From: Chalciporus piperatus
Lineage: Eukaryota; Basidiomycota; Agaricomycetes; Boletales; Boletaceae
DNA length: 43,648 nt
Assembly (NCBI GenBank): GCA_038093975.1
Contig: JBBPTG010000204.1
Span: 1-43,648 of the forward strand
Reading direction: 5' to 3'
Below the pieces are notes generated by a model. That model was not told where the DNA came from and did not search any database. It saw only the letters and a list, made by a program, of their open reading frames with translations. Made by a program: the position numbers and the translations under genes. Position 1 is the stretch's first letter; every line of letters starts with the position of its first letter. This document shows positions 30,801 through 42,789 of this stretch, one piece after another.

Positions 30801-31578
30801 ATCGGTTTCATGACAGTGACGCTTGATTGACTGAATAGACGCCAGACTGCCATGTTCTTCGGACCTATGATCGCCTGTCTTCCGGCGCCGCATGTAAGTC
30901 TCAGTTCTCTTCTGTCTCCCGTCTCTTCTCTGCCCGCTCCCTTCTTCCAACCACATTCCCCTCTGCTCCGCCCACGTCTGGGGCTTATGATGGATGAGTG
31001 GCAGTGGGAGGAGGGGTTTTCGGGGGATGGAATGGACTGTATACTTGGCGGGGGAGGGGGGGGACTTGTGTTATCGTACTTATGACCCGTGATCACGAGT
31101 CACGAGCATACCATCTACTGCAGTGTCAATGTGACAATATTGTTTTCCTTTGGCGATTTGGCACGGCTGGTCAAGGGAGACGAACAGTCGACTGGGGTAC
31201 TGTCCTTCTCAACATGTCAAGCCTCGCCTACCAATCCACACCACGCAATTAGGACGATGACCATGTGCCGTATGCCGATATGTATTTCAATGCATCATCA
31301 GTATGCCCAGGTATATGTATAGATTAAAATATACGTAGACGGTAATGAAAACGTGAACGTGTCAATGAATTCGTGAGTCGTGAGTTGGAACGCTTGAATC
31401 AATGGATCGTGAAGAACGACGAACAGAGCATGGAGAGCGAGAATCGGAAAGCAAGAGATTGGATATGGAATGTGTCAAGTGGAAGGTGGAAGGTGCACAT
31501 GCGTGGTGACGACAGCGAGGAGAATGGAAAGTGAGAGCGAGAGCGAGCGACGACGAACGGGGAACGACAGAGGCACAC
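30801..31578. other. Spacer with purine-rich tract
   Basis: A G-rich run (31043-31064) and short ORFs only. A 19-codon protein-like piece (RQTAMFFGPMIACLPAPH) before a gtaagt at 30894 may be further debris. Confidence 0.3.
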
Positions 31579-33501
31579 TTATCCACGCGACGGGTACCCA
31601 TGCCCATGTCGCCTCTCCCTTCCCATCCTCGAGTGTCCCCGCTCTCTCTCCCTGTCACGCTCCCTCTCCCTCTCCCTGTCACGCTCTCTCTCCGCTCTCT
31701 CCCTGTCACGCTCACGTTCTCTGTCACGCTCTCGCTCCCTGTCACGTTCTCGCTCCCTTGTAAACGCTGGTCGAAGCGCCGTCGACACCCTCGAATCCGT
31801 ACACGAAATCGCATACGCAGCGATCGATGGACGATAGATATACTCGGACGACGTGTTCGAGTTCGAGTTGTGACGTGTATGCGTGTGCCCGCCGTGCCCG
31901 TGCCCGTGTTGCCCGTGCGTGGATGTATGCGCCTGCGCCTGCGTTTGGGTCTGTGGGCGTTGTTGTGGGTGCGATTGGGTATGAAGGGGTTGGTGAGCGT
32001 GTGGTTGTGCGTGTTGCTGTGGGTGTCCATGACCATACCCAACGGGTGCTCCACCACGGACCGGAGAGGCCGAACGAGACCACGCCGACAGATCGCTCGA
32101 AGACGACCCCGCGGAAACAACGCCACGCATCCCTCCCCCACCCGTCATCTCGCCCGTACCCCCGATCACCCCCCTGTCATCAAACTCATCCCCATCAACA
32201 TCCATCCCCCACCTTTCCTCCCCATCCGAAAACTCCTCATCCGAATTCCCCTCACTAACGCCGGAATCCGTCGCAGGTGGTGACATCAAAGCATGGTTGG
32301 CGTTGAGATGATGATGGACACCATGTCCGTGACCGGTCATGACCACGTCCGAGGATGCACCTAATCGGGTATCGTACGCCGAACCACGTGAGTCGAGATC
32401 CCCGTCTGTTAATCGAATGGGCGCACTCCGAGAATGGTTTCGCCAATGTCGGCGCATGTTTGAGTTGACATTGAATTCGCGGCCACAGCCTGGATAAGGA
32501 CAACGGTATGCTGTCGAGGAAACGGGATTAGCACATCTGTTCTGACGTTCACGGCGATCGATCGTCGGAAGAGAGAAGAAAAGAATGGGGACGAGAATAG
32601 AATAGAATGGTGAGCCAGAACTTGGAAGGCAAGGCGCCACTCGGGCTTATGAAACCGAAGAAGAACAAAGTCTAAACAAGGTAAAAGCCAACGTACGTTT
32701 TGCCCCCGTGTGCGTGTTTACGTGAATTTTCATGCTGCTCGGCCGGTTGAAGCGTTTTCCGCAATGTGGGCACTGGTGTTTTTTCCCCCTACCTTCCCCT
32801 TGAAGGCTAGCACCGGAGATATCTGATCTAAGATGAACTCGGCGACCGTCACCAGTGATCATCGTCGATGTAGCCCCAGGATGATCTGAAATGGGGAAAG
32901 AGAGGATCGTGGAAGAGTTTGGTGAACGGAGATGTGTGATATCCGCGTCGCGTGCGATCGTCGGACCAAGTACCTCTCTCGCAATATGCCGCTCCCTTGT
33001 ATCAGGAATGATCTCTTGGACTGTGCGATGCTGACGATGGTGGGTGGCGCGTGATTCAGGCGGGTTGAGCGCGACGCGAAAGACGGGCGCGGAACCCTGT
33101 GCCATACCAGGGTGAGCTGCCATTTGGGCAGTTGACGATGCCCTGGGTCGTAACGTCGTGCTCGAAGCGACGTGTTCGAGAGATGAAGTGACTGGGTCAG
33201 CGCGAAGCACGTTGAAAGAATAGCTCGGCGGTTTCGTGGATGGTGAAGTCCGCTGGGGCTGGCGATGTGCTGCAGACTCTGAACTCGAGCTCGATGGTGG
33301 TGGCGATGGGGGAGCCTGGTTGAGATGGACGTGGGTGTCCTTGCCTGCGCGAGTGCGTTGCGAGACTGGGGGCAGTCTGTCCTGGAGAAGCCACGTGGGC
33401 GCGAGTCGGATAGAGGAGGGAAGATTGTCGCTCACCTGTGTATTTGTGGCGGCGACCTGTTTTGGGTTGCCGAGGACGATGTTGTTGGGTTGTATGGACA
33501 T
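31579..33501 (-). CDS. C2H2 zinc-finger protein with Arg-Glu/Arg-Asp tail (2 coding exons, 578 aa)
   Basis: Probable nuclear DNA-binding protein. Exons 32697-33501 and 31579-32510. The first about 240 residues are disordered (Pro/Ser-rich). Two adjacent C2H2 fingers span the intron: HQCPHCGKRFNRPSSMKIHV then NTHTGAKPYRCPYPGCGRE with NVNSNMRRHWRNH; the TGAKPY linker is the classic TGEKP-type linker. C-terminal to them are an acidic patch (SDEEFSDGEER), a His/Gln/Gly-rich region, and a tail of alternating RE/RD dipeptides (about 45 residues) ending in HGYPSRG. The start at 33501 is chosen because the frame upstream has no ATG and opens into a 5'-UTR intron (33504-33555). Target genes are unknown. 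The tail is low complexity and prone to length change. Confidence 0.85.
31616..31760 (+). repeat. Low-complexity tract coding the RE/RD tail
   Basis: Imperfect repeats of about 6 bases (ctctcc, cgctcc, tgtcac) on the plus strand. They encode alternating Arg-Glu and Arg-Asp on the minus strand. Confidence 0.8.
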
Positions 33502-33503
33502 CT

Positions 33504-33555
33504 CTTTGAGATCCGGGTTAAGGCGATGAAGATATGAACGGTGGAATGGGCTCAC
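33504..33555 (-). other. 5'-UTR intron of the zinc-finger gene
   Basis: Minus-strand donor GTGAGC directly after CAG and acceptor CAAAG, 2 bases before the ATG. The 52-nt length fits the other introns. Confidence 0.55.
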
Positions 33556-33658
33556 CTGGGAAGATATCCCTTATGCTTGGGAGAGGTACTTGTAGATGAG
33601 ACATGTTTCGAGCAGGAGAGAGATGGTAGTCGGGGTGAGTTGTGGAGATTGAGAGAGG

Positions 33659-33668
33659 ATATATATAC
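33659..33668 (-). promoter_or_regulatory. TATA-like element of the zinc-finger gene
   Basis: The run tatatatac on either strand lies about 160 bases upstream of the ATG, or roughly 105 bases of mature leader if the 5'-UTR intron is removed. Confidence 0.4.
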
Positions 33669-36575
33669 TAGGATCGCTGACCCCAGGAGGGAGATTGCTG
33701 CAAAGAGAAGGCGAACACGGGGACTAGAGGAAGACCCGAGGGCGGTGATGGGAGCGCTGCGATTTCTGTTTTTGTCAGAGGGAGACAGGCAATCCCCGTG
33801 GAGGAGAGAAAGGGATGAGATCTCCGTGTACGAGTGGAAATCCAAAGGTATCTTCGGGAGAGTAATAGGGAGGAGTAATAAGCAGGATGCGATGTTGAGG
33901 CGAGGAGCGGGAGCTGGGCTGAGAGTATACGGCTAGTATATGGCCAGTTCTGGGGTGCTGAGGGACACGCTGCCTCGGCGCCTAGTGAGAGTGCCGTCAA
34001 GTGCTTCGTGCCGTGGAGACAATCCAATATAAATATCGATCCATATTGGATCCATATTGGATCCATAAGAAGAAAAGATCGCGACAGCGATGAGTGAGAA
34101 AAAATCTCATTGTCATTGAACGTGAATCATCGCCTGGAAATGAAACCTCCGTAAATCTCATCTCACGCTGTGCTACATAGCCCGTTTCAGACAGATGGTC
34201 GAGCGATCTCGCCGCAACGAGGCAGAGCGAGACTCCTGTTCCCGCTGGATGAGATACCGCCATGATGTCCTCGCCCGTATGCTCGTCCTGTCCTCCCTGA
34301 AGATCCTTTCCCTGAAGATTTCTTTCCATTCTCAATAAAACCGGCGGCCGGGTAATCGTAAGATGGATCACCCGTGACGCGGTTACGTGACACATTTACC
34401 ATAATTGGACAGTGATGATCATTTCCGCATTCGTACTAGCATCTCCATTTTCGCAACGTGTTGACTTATCCGCCGATCTTCTCGTCCAACCGTCCCTTTG
34501 GGCAAATCAATCCCCAATTTGGATCCCTCTCATGTGAATCCATCACGCCTCAAAATGACACATGTCCCTCCTCATCCCCCCATTCCCCTGCTTCCTACCG
34601 AGGCGTTAGCTCCCCATCCATACCCCGACGCCCCTTCCCCGACTCCGTGGACATAAGCCCACGCCTTGCGTATGCCTTGCTTATGCCTACTTTCGCCGAG
34701 TCCGCCCCAACTCGGTAGGCCTCTTTGGGCCGTTCATCTGCACCGCCCTGGCTTGCGCCTGAACCTTTTTTCTGATCAGCGGTGTCAATTTCCTCCCCCT
34801 TATTCGGTGGTCCCTGCACACGCAAATCGTGCTCCCATGTCATGACTCATGGATTTCATTTTATTCCCCCTTTGAACCACCTGCGCACGAGGAAGATCCT
34901 GAACGACCCTCCTGCGTAAACGTATGTACCATCCCGCGAACGTCGTCCATCGAACTGCGAATCCCGCCACCACATCCGTCATCCTCGCTCTTCCACTTCC
35001 AGAGCGTAAAGAAACACGAGGACCGGCGTTATACGCATACTGATCTGACATACACCCACGTCCATCCCAAATGCTTCCGCTTCCCTGACTCGCCTGGGAC
35101 CAGCGCTCAGTACGGACGTTTGGCTAACGAAGATCGCTGTCAGTGTCGCTGTCGGTTTCACTGTCAGTATCAGCATCACTTCTCCCTGTTCCTTACCTTC
35201 TCGGTCATCCCCGCGCCTCGTGTCCTACGCCTGTCGCCACCCCCTACATACAGTGTCAGCCATCTCAACTCCAACGAATCCACATGGTTCGTGGAAACAT
35301 CCGAAATCCCCCCCTCTCCTCCGCTCACTAATCAATTCGCCGATCGCCAAGGAGCTTCCAAACTCCCCGTCAGGTCCCGTCAACAGCTTGACGTATACGT
35401 ACATGTGTTTTTTTCTGGGGATTTGCGCTCGGCCCATTTTGGATCGCCGTTTCTTTCCCTCCGTGGTCGTCCTAATTATAAAACCATCCATATCGATACG
35501 CAGGTATATATCTAAATCTCTTAATTCACTGTTCATTGTGTGTGGCCTGAAATGCAATCCTACGGATGGCAAGCCAGCGAATCGAATCAGCAGTACGTTG
35601 CAATCGGGATCAAGATCGACGCGACAAGTAGGGAAGTGGCTGGACAACGCTCTCTTCCACTCACCGACTCACCGGCACGATCCCATTCGTTCATCGGCTT
35701 CGGCTTCTTCTTCGTTCCGTTCACCTCGTCGATTCTCAGAAAGTTAACTTGTCCAGCACTCTGATTCCTCGAATCGTCTCCTCCCTCTACGTTTGGGAGG
35801 GACGGGAATGAAAACAAAAGTGAAGATAGCGTGGGCGGGCGCTCGGATCTAGCCTTTCACCTTTCGGCGTCGGCATCGTGGACATCCCGATGATGCTGAC
35901 AACGTGGTCAACTTACAAGATGGTACATTGCACATTGATATTGCACCATTGCACCGCTCGCAACTTGCCCACCATCATTGGTAATCGCGCTCGTAACCTC
36001 AATTAAACCACATCGTACTGCGCCTCCACTGCCCCCTTTCATTACAACAGTACACTCTAGTACACTCTCGTCCTTTTTTCTCCCCTTTGACAGCCGCGCG
36101 AAAAAAAAGGGGGATGTATCCGACTCTGTGGATCCCAATCCAATCCAATTCCAGTCTAGCGCCTCCTGCCTTATTATTGTACCGTATTGAATTGCACGGA
36201 TGTAATCTATCACGAAGGGGGATTTCGTCCCCGCTGTCAACCCGAGCTTCTCGAGACTCATGAGTAATGACAATAAGGACACTCAGGCTGACTCTTCTAT
36301 CGGCTCCGCACGAGCACTCCCAGCGTAAACGACGAGAGTCGCATCACGGACCTAACCAAGTGCCCAACCGCGAAGCCCGAACTCACAAACACCAGGACGA
36401 GACGATGACGATCAGACTCTGATTGGTCATCCCGCTTTCGCATCGGCCGCATCAAACGTATCACCATCAGCATCTCCCCTTCCGCTTCTTTCACGTTCGA
36501 CCGTTCGACCGTCCTCTTGTCTTTGTCTTCGCCTTCGTTCGTTCCGCCGCTCTCTACGAAACTATACAGCCTCCC
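33669..36575. other. 2.9-kb region without a supported gene
   Basis: Several ORFs over 100 codons exist (for example 34829-35515 and 35220-35747 on plus), but they overlap in different frames, are Ser/Pro/His-rich and show no exon-intron logic or domain. A short tandem repeat sits at 34038-34067. The region may hold long leaders, regulatory DNA or non-coding transcripts. Confidence 0.4.
34038..34067. repeat. 11-bp tandem repeat, 2.7 copies
   Basis: The unit gatccatattg starts at 34038, 34049 and (partial) 34060. Confidence 0.9.
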
Positions 36576-38151
36576 TCACCTTCCCCCATCGTTCCCCTCT
36601 CCGAGCAACCAATCTACGAAAGCTTCAAATGATTCACACACCTGATCAGGCGGTACGACGCCCGGTCTACATTCATCGCCCGTGCGATATTTTCCCGTTT
36701 TAACTATCCGCGGGCATAATCCAGTCAGTATATACTGCATGCATGCATCACACGAGCGCACGACAAAACAACAAACGGATGACGATTGTAACGAAAAGAA
36801 GTGGCGCTCACCTAGAACACGCCACATCCCAAGTTCGATAGCGCCCTCTCCTAGATCTGTGAGGACATCGTCACCGATCACCGCCACGTCGGTCCACTGT
36901 CTGTTCGAGTCCTCGTTTTCGTGTTCGTTCCTATCAAGACGCCCTTTCCCTTCCCCTTCCTCTTCCACTTCGTCGTTGGTCCCGTTGCCGTCGCGGGGAG
37001 GGAAGAGATCCCAAAGGGCTCCTTCGAAAAATGTCCTGCTGGGTTTACCAACTACGATCGCTTTCGCATTTGCTGCTTCTTCGAGCGCGCTCACGAACGG
37101 ACCAGGGCCTAGTGAGAGTGTCTGCGTCTTGCCAGAGGAAGTCTCGGACGTGGAAGCAACATATCGCGCCTTGTGCAACGCGATGAGCGGTGGACGTCCG
37201 CGACTCGCAGTCAAGGCCTCCGACTTCGACTTCGACTTCGACTCGGACGAACCCCGAATCTGAGCGTGATCCTGTCCCTCACGCTCACCGATGAGAATCC
37301 GAAACGCAGTGTTGAGATGATCGTAGTCCAACATGGCGGGCGCGAGTCCGACGATGACGGCGTCGTGTTGTTGTGGCGCCACTCGTCGTGACTCGGACTG
37401 TGGCGGTGGCGGCGGATCAGTGGGTGATGATGAAGAGGAGGAAGAGGATGATGAAGAGGAAGGAATGGTTAGATCCGTGCTTCGCGGGCTTGTCGTGGCT
37501 GCGGCGCGGTGCACGTTTGGGTTTGGGGCTGCGTTTGTTGCGTTCGTGCTCGTGCTCGTGCTCGTGATGTAGTCTGGCATGCATTCCTCCATCGCTGACA
37601 GAGAGAGAAGCATGTATGGTCTACAATCCCCCGCAAAAAAAAATAACCAAGTCGTAAATGATGAGCTGTGGATCTCACACCACCACCACCCACCACCACC
37701 CACCACCACCGACACACACTCACCTCTTTACGCCCAACCCCCTCATCACACCCTCCAACGCCCCAATCGAACTCCACACCTCCTTCCCCAACCTCTTCCC
37801 GTCCCCCAACCCAGCCTGACTCAACCTCGTCACGAGCGACGCGTTACTCTCCTTGCTCGTGTTCGTACATAGACGAAAGGGAACGTTTGCGTTACGGAGA
37901 CGGGAGAGGGAATGGGGGGCGTTTGAGATGGGGGTGTGACCGACGAGGAGGGTGCCTGAGATATCGATGAGGAGGGCGCGAATGTGTGGGGGTCCTGCCA
38001 GTGGGCCCGGACGAGGGTGGGCCCGGGGATGGGGCGGGGGCGGGGGCGGGGTGTGAGAGAGGGCGCCTGCACTGGGATGAGTATGGGATAGGGAAGTGAC
38101 CATGTGTGTGGACGTGAATGCTATCCGTGGTAGCATGCGGCGCAACTGCAC
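36576..38151 (-). CDS. HAD-superfamily phosphatase, HDHD2/LHPP-like (3 exons, 454 aa)
   Basis: HAD class IIA hydrolase, probably a small-molecule or phosphoamino-acid phosphatase. Exons 37724-38151, 36812-37620, 36576-36703; phases agree. HAD motif I is LLIDISGTLLVG, with the D-x-SGT form seen in HDHD2 and LHPP; motif II lies in FRLCTNTSKES; the motif III Lys is in IVVGKPSRTFFEGAL; motif IV is AVIGDDVLTDLGEGA. Other family matches are RPYMLLSLSA, VIVGLAPAMLDYDHLNTAFR, LIALHKARY, LGPGPFVSALEEA and VKTGKYRTGDE. At 454 aa it is far longer than the usual 260-270. The excess is a Pro-rich N-terminus, a roughly 45-residue Thr/Ser-rich insertion with 12-13 consecutive Ser, a KSKSKS insert and a Glu-rich insert, all low complexity. 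The first 17 residues could be a targeting peptide. Met17 is an alternative start. Confidence 0.88.
37678..37710 (+). repeat. (CCA)n microsatellite in intron 1 of the HAD gene
   Basis: Caccacc units with occasional extra C lie inside the 37621-37723 intron. Confidence 0.85.
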
Positions 38152-38565
38152 AAATTCTCGATTCGACGCGATATCATCTACCCGAAGTTGTCACAAGTGG
38201 GCGAAGATAGCGAATAGCAAATATGCTAAATATGGAAGTCGGTCCCTTTGGATCCTAACAAACGTACACAAATCCAAAGGGGGGATTGTCCATCTTCACG
38301 AAGGAGTGAAACCTTACCAACGCTCGTAAAATAAATCCCTCCTGTTGATTCCCTGATTACAAATATGCAGACGATCCATACGATCGGTATCGGAAATGAT
38401 TTCTCCGCAGTCTTTGAGCGGAAATGAACAAGGGAAATTGATAGGGGCGCACGTTGTTTCTTCATTGGGAAAAAACGAATTCAAGGACAAGGACGGACGA
38501 TGTCGTTACGAAAAGGAAACAAGATGTACATTGGACGTAGCCTACACTGGTCGGAAAAAATCGAG
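38152..38565. other. Intergenic region
   Basis: It lies between the start of the HAD gene and the 3' end of the membrane-protein gene, both on minus. It should contain the HAD promoter. No TATA box is clear and no gene is seen. Confidence 0.4.
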
Positions 38566-39875
38566 TCAAGTGGATCCCCAGACAGCTTCTGCATCAACTT
38601 CTCTCGCTCGTCCCTCGTGTCTTTCTACCCTTCCCCCTCCCCTACCCCCTTGTGGTGCACGTCCATGTTCGGGTTCGTCAGGCGGCAACGCGATACTGCC
38701 TTGTCGACGGGAAAGCTTATCGTACACGAGCACGGCTATTAATGCGAGAGGATGGAGAACAGTGAACAACACCGCCGAAATCTGTCCAGGAAAAAGAAAT
38801 AAAACCGTCCGTCAGACCAAATAGATTCATCGCACTAACGCCATCGTACTCACCACTACAGGCAGCGGTTTCGGTTGAGCACTCCAGATGCTAACGCAAA
38901 TCCAGGTGGATGCGATGGCCCAAATGACGTCTCTTCGGATGAGGATTACGACGAGCCCGACGAGGTTGACGGCCATGATGACCGCGAAACCCGACCACGG
39001 ATGACGGGTGTACTCTTCTGGGTGGTCAGGTGGGTATGATAGACCGAGTGTAATGCTGTGTGTGGTTAGAGGACACGAGTCAGCTGTGAAAGAGAGCATG
39101 AATTTGCGTACAAGAGCGAGTATGGGAACATCAACGAAAGGGGAAGGACCATGAAAAAGCGGAGGGGCGCGTGAATGAGAGCCATGTCAAATGGACGAGA
39201 GTACGTGGGTGCGTGATAGATGAGAAGTGCGATATTTGAATAGACGAGTAAGAGGATGATGATGCCGAGTAGGATCGTCGAGACGAGGAACATTTTTAAG
39301 ACCTAGACGTGTCGCGGGGTTAGCGAACGAGAAGAAATTGTGAATTTGGAGAATTCAATCACCCATGCTATCGCCCACAACGCCATTGCCCAGTTTGCGA
39401 GTACCAAGGAGAGACCGACCGCCTTGACTAACGCTTTCTATCCCAAAATCAGCACGCGTTGGTCAATCCTACCATGCATTCTCGACCAACCTTTGTGTCT
39501 GCTTTCCTAGTTCCAACCAGCAAGAGACAGTATCCGACCTGGAATATGTAAATAACAAGAACGTAGGTGGCCAACCATGCTGGACGAGGAGAGATAGAAG
39601 CTGGGTAGAGTTGTATGATCCCGACTGAAACGCGCGTTAGGATGGTACGAACGGTGGAATTATCGACGTACTTATTGACGGTCGTACTATGACTGTGCAT
39701 ACGAGTACGGTCGCGATGTTGATCAGGAGGGAGAGCGGGGTCAACACCTGTAGTCTGTTAGTTGTGTTAGTTCAAGTTGATCTCCTCCCAGCGGTGGCCT
39801 CTATCTAACATACCGCACAAGAGAGAGATATTCCTGTACAACTGGGTTAGTTGTGTCTACTGGGAGTGCATCCAT
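38566..39875 (-). CDS. Multipass membrane protein of unknown function (7 exons, 320 aa)
   Basis: Exons: 39814-39875, 39672-39754, 39491-39624, 39363-39437, 39112-39302, 38854-39055, 38566-38781; phases agree. About eight hydrophobic segments are visible, for example LLINIATVLVCTVIV, ATYVLVIYIFQVGYCLLLV, AVGLSLVLANWAMALWAIAW, ILLGIIILLLVYSNIALLIY, FFMVLPLSLMFPYSLF, GFAVIMAVNLVGLVVILI, IWAIASTWICVSIW and FTVLHPLALIAVLVY. A hydrophilic tail ends in REVDAEAVWGST. Conserved-looking loops are TRKADTK, YHAPTYSRPFDMALIHAPLR and SYPPDHPEEYTRHPW. The layout resembles an uncharacterised fungal membrane family (DUF1774-like, from memory), so no function is claimed. It shares a 142-base divergent promoter with the next gene. 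Confidence 0.85.
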
Positions 39876-40017
39876 TGTTGCGGTATCGGTGAAAGGGACT
39901 CAGTCGGTCCATTTACGAATGACCTGCAATGACATCATCGGAGATACTCAGGAGATGAGAGCAAACAACCTCAAATACTCTTCCTACTCTCGGATCACGT
40001 GCATCACTCTACCACCG
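39876..40017. promoter_or_regulatory. Divergent promoter between two genes
   Basis: Only 142 bases separate the ATG at 39875 (minus) from the ATG at 40018 (plus). Both transcription starts must lie within or very near it. No TATA box was seen. Confidence 0.5.
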
Positions 40018-40946
40018 ATGCCTCGCGCGAAATCGAAGCGGGTGCTCGTCCCCGCTGCTCTTCACAGAGAACTAACAGAATACACGAATTTAGTCAGAGC
40101 TATACGAACATCCAGAACACTCGATCTAACATCTCATCTGCTCAAACACGCCGCAGAGCGTCGAGGACAAAAGAGAGAGGCAGATACATGGACACCATGG
40201 CCACTCATCGACTGTACCGTCCCTGAATGGACGTTCGAGGATGAGATAAAGGATATTGGAGAGACTGTCGCGAGACAGATCGTCGATGCGCGTGGAGGTG
40301 GTCGCGAGGGCACGGAAGCGAATGATGACGAGGACGAAGACGAAGACGACCTAGAATTGCTCTCGCCTACCGCAGCGAAAGCGCTCGCCCAGCAAGCTGG
40401 ATATATACTTACCAACATCTTCAACCTCTTGGTCTCCCATCGACCTGCAACAGCTCCTAGCATGCAAAACAGGCTCTGGGGAATGGACGGGGAAGACGTC
40501 CTCAACCTACTCGGCGTGAGCGGTATCGTAGACGAACAGTGTGTAGCGTGTCCATATTACTTTTTCACGTGCATATTGATCTCATGTAGAGTCTAGAGTC
40601 GTTTCACGTGCCCAGAAGCGGCTTGAGCGGATATACGGACAGTCGAAATCCAAAGGTGAGCAGCGCCCGTCTCTTTCCTCTGGGCACCTCGTCAACTGTT
40701 TCCCTCTTAGCCGTAGCAAGAATGCATTCAGTCTCTTCGGCACGCGCGAGATACGCAGCCATGACGTCCAATCACGACGCTTTACTCCTTCAACCCCCCG
40801 TGCTGCGCGATCCAGCGGAACGGAGACTTGACAGGAAAGGTACTGGCCATCTGTGCTAGTTCCCCTCAACAGACTGAACATGGTTTACAGGCGAGAAGAA
40901 GCGTATGAAATCACAGGCCATCATCGAGTCCGAATCAGAGGAATGA
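40018..40946 (+). CDS. Conserved-type protein of unknown function, possibly nuclear (4 exons, 257 aa)
   Basis: Exons 40018-40542, 40592-40655, 40711-40839, 40891-40946; phases agree. The first intron's borders (GTAGCG...GTAGAG) are the weakest. The N-terminus is basic (PRAKSKRVLVP). A helical segment LTEYTNLVRAIRTSRTLDL is followed by WTPWPLIDCTVPEWTFEDEI, which looks like a conserved block. Then come an acidic run (DDEDEDEDDLE), the helical KALAQQAGYILTNIFNLLVS and VVSRAQKRLERIYG, and a charged tail ending KKRMKSQAIIESESEE. The basic ends suggest a nuclear or chromatin protein. A distant Rrn9-like (RNA polymerase I factor) relation crossed my mind from the W-x-x-WPL block but is unproven. 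Confidence 0.75.
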
Positions 40947-42789
40947 CGACCCCTGTGCCTCCATTTTGCCCTTTCCTGTAATCCCCGATACCACTCGCTG
41001 ACGAATCCTCCTGTTTACGATAATCTCTCCGCTCCAATTACGAATACCCTATTGTTCTCCCCGCTTTGGAGAGTTGGCATTGGGAAAGGAAGGTTTGGGT
41101 TCCGCTCTAAAAAGAGGGTGTGGGGCTGTTCAGAGGGTGTGGGGCTGTTCTGATGGTGTTTCATGTCGTTCGCCCACCGAGCACCCTGTTTCATCGTTGG
41201 GAAACGTGTTCCCCCGACTGCGCCTTGACTCGGGGTTGCAGCGTTCTATCAAAATGGACGATACCCCGTATGGTCCTCGCGAGCGCTACTTGGGGCAACG
41301 TTTCATTCCTTTAATCTGCCGATCCAAATATCCCTCCATTCCGTTCGTAAATATCTTCACTCGTCTCTGGTGTCTCTCTTCCCATTGTTAATCTTTCCGT
41401 TCCAATCACAAGCACCATTTCGTACTCCCTCGACCCCATATCTGTCTGCCCCTGGAGACGTACCGCATTCGCAAACAAATCCCTGAACTTGAATTAATTG
41501 AAGGATTCTTCTGGGACTTACCCTGATCGAGTGCTTTGCAAATGACAGCTGTTTACCCCCATTCACCCATCCCTCCGTTGCAATAACAAATGCTTTCACG
41601 CACCGCCGACGGTGCTTGCCTTGTCACTGCTAATTCCTCCATTCTGACCCGCTGACACATCCTCAACTGGGGCGAGGACATCTGTTTCATGTTCTGGAAT
41701 TTTTTCCCACTAGGCTCTCGTCCGTGATCCTCGCGCAACGCTTTTCTTGGGATCCTCACTGGCAGACCAACCACTCTTGACTTTATAGAATCGGGTGCCC
41801 GCTGGGAGCTCCTTACCTCTGTCAAGTCAGCAGTCTCGCGCCTAGAGCCCCAATCAAAGTCTTGTCCCATTCTCCCACAAACGGTACTACTGGTCTCCGA
41901 ATTCAACCTCTCCGCTTTCGTCCCACTTAGGCCTTGGGACGTTCTGGAGACTCGCTTGTCTCCTTTTGAATGATGCATGGAATGGTCTGCTCTCTCTTCG
42001 ACGTGTATCACGGACAGTACTATTTCGGGCCCGAGGAGCCCGAGTTCACCGATCTTCGCTTCCTTGTGCAGCCCTCGGCTGTAGGGCAAGCCCGGGCCAC
42101 TGGCAGAACCCCCAGTTCATTTCATCACGAACACATTGTTCTGTCGTTTCCCCTCGCACGCACATTTTATCAGGTTATATGCAACCCACCCACATTCGAA
42201 AAGTCATCGTTGGAGAACGACGCTTTCCATTTTTATAACACGATAGTGGGACCGTCAGAGATCTTGGAAAGCCTCATCTTTTGGGACACGTTGCTCATAC
42301 TCACGTTGATGTTCCGATCGCGAGAATTATGGTCGGTTTCCTGATTGGCATCTTGTACCTCTATCGCCGGTCATCCATAACAAGAAACTTGAAAGTGGAT
42401 CACGCACGTGTTAAAGCGAGCGCGTGTCTTTGCGCTCTTTGTCCGATCAAAAGGAAATAGGACTCGGATAGTCGGACGTGTTTATGCACCGATCATTTCG
42501 TAGAGTTCCTCGCTCCCCGAAACTGGAGGACACAGAGTGTGTTTTGTGATGATGATGATGCATGAATCTGACTCTCAGCTCAACAACTAGTCTTCGTTGC
42601 AGAATCCCAGACACAGATATAGACTTGAACTTGAAAATGGCATCGAATTCACCACTAGTACTGGCACTGACGAGGACAAACGAGATGGAAAACATATACA
42701 AGAACTGCAGAAGAAAACAGAAGCAAATAACGAGATTGCAAAGACGATACTTTTCAAGACATTCTGGGAGATGGTGAATCCGGTCCTCG
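40947..42789. other. 1.8-kb intergenic region
   Basis: No supported gene. It contains a perfect 19-bp tandem duplication (41114-41151, one mismatch at the last base) and short ORFs. The 125-codon ORF at 41970-42344 has no recognisable feature. Confidence 0.4.
41114..41151. repeat. 19-bp tandem repeat, two copies
   Basis: The unit gagggtgtggggctgttc plus one base occurs at 41114-41132 and 41133-41151. Confidence 0.9.

Noticed and set aside
31531..32283. 250-codon plus ORF
   Set aside because: Antisense shadow of the zinc-finger gene's repetitive coding region.
34829..35515. 228-codon plus ORF
   Set aside because: Ser/Pro/His-rich, overlaps other equally long frames, no domain and no splice logic.
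36682..37263. 193-codon plus ORF
   Set aside because: Antisense to the HAD phosphatase, which has clear motifs and splice structure.
41970..42344. 125-codon plus ORF
   Set aside because: No domain, promoter or intron evidence.
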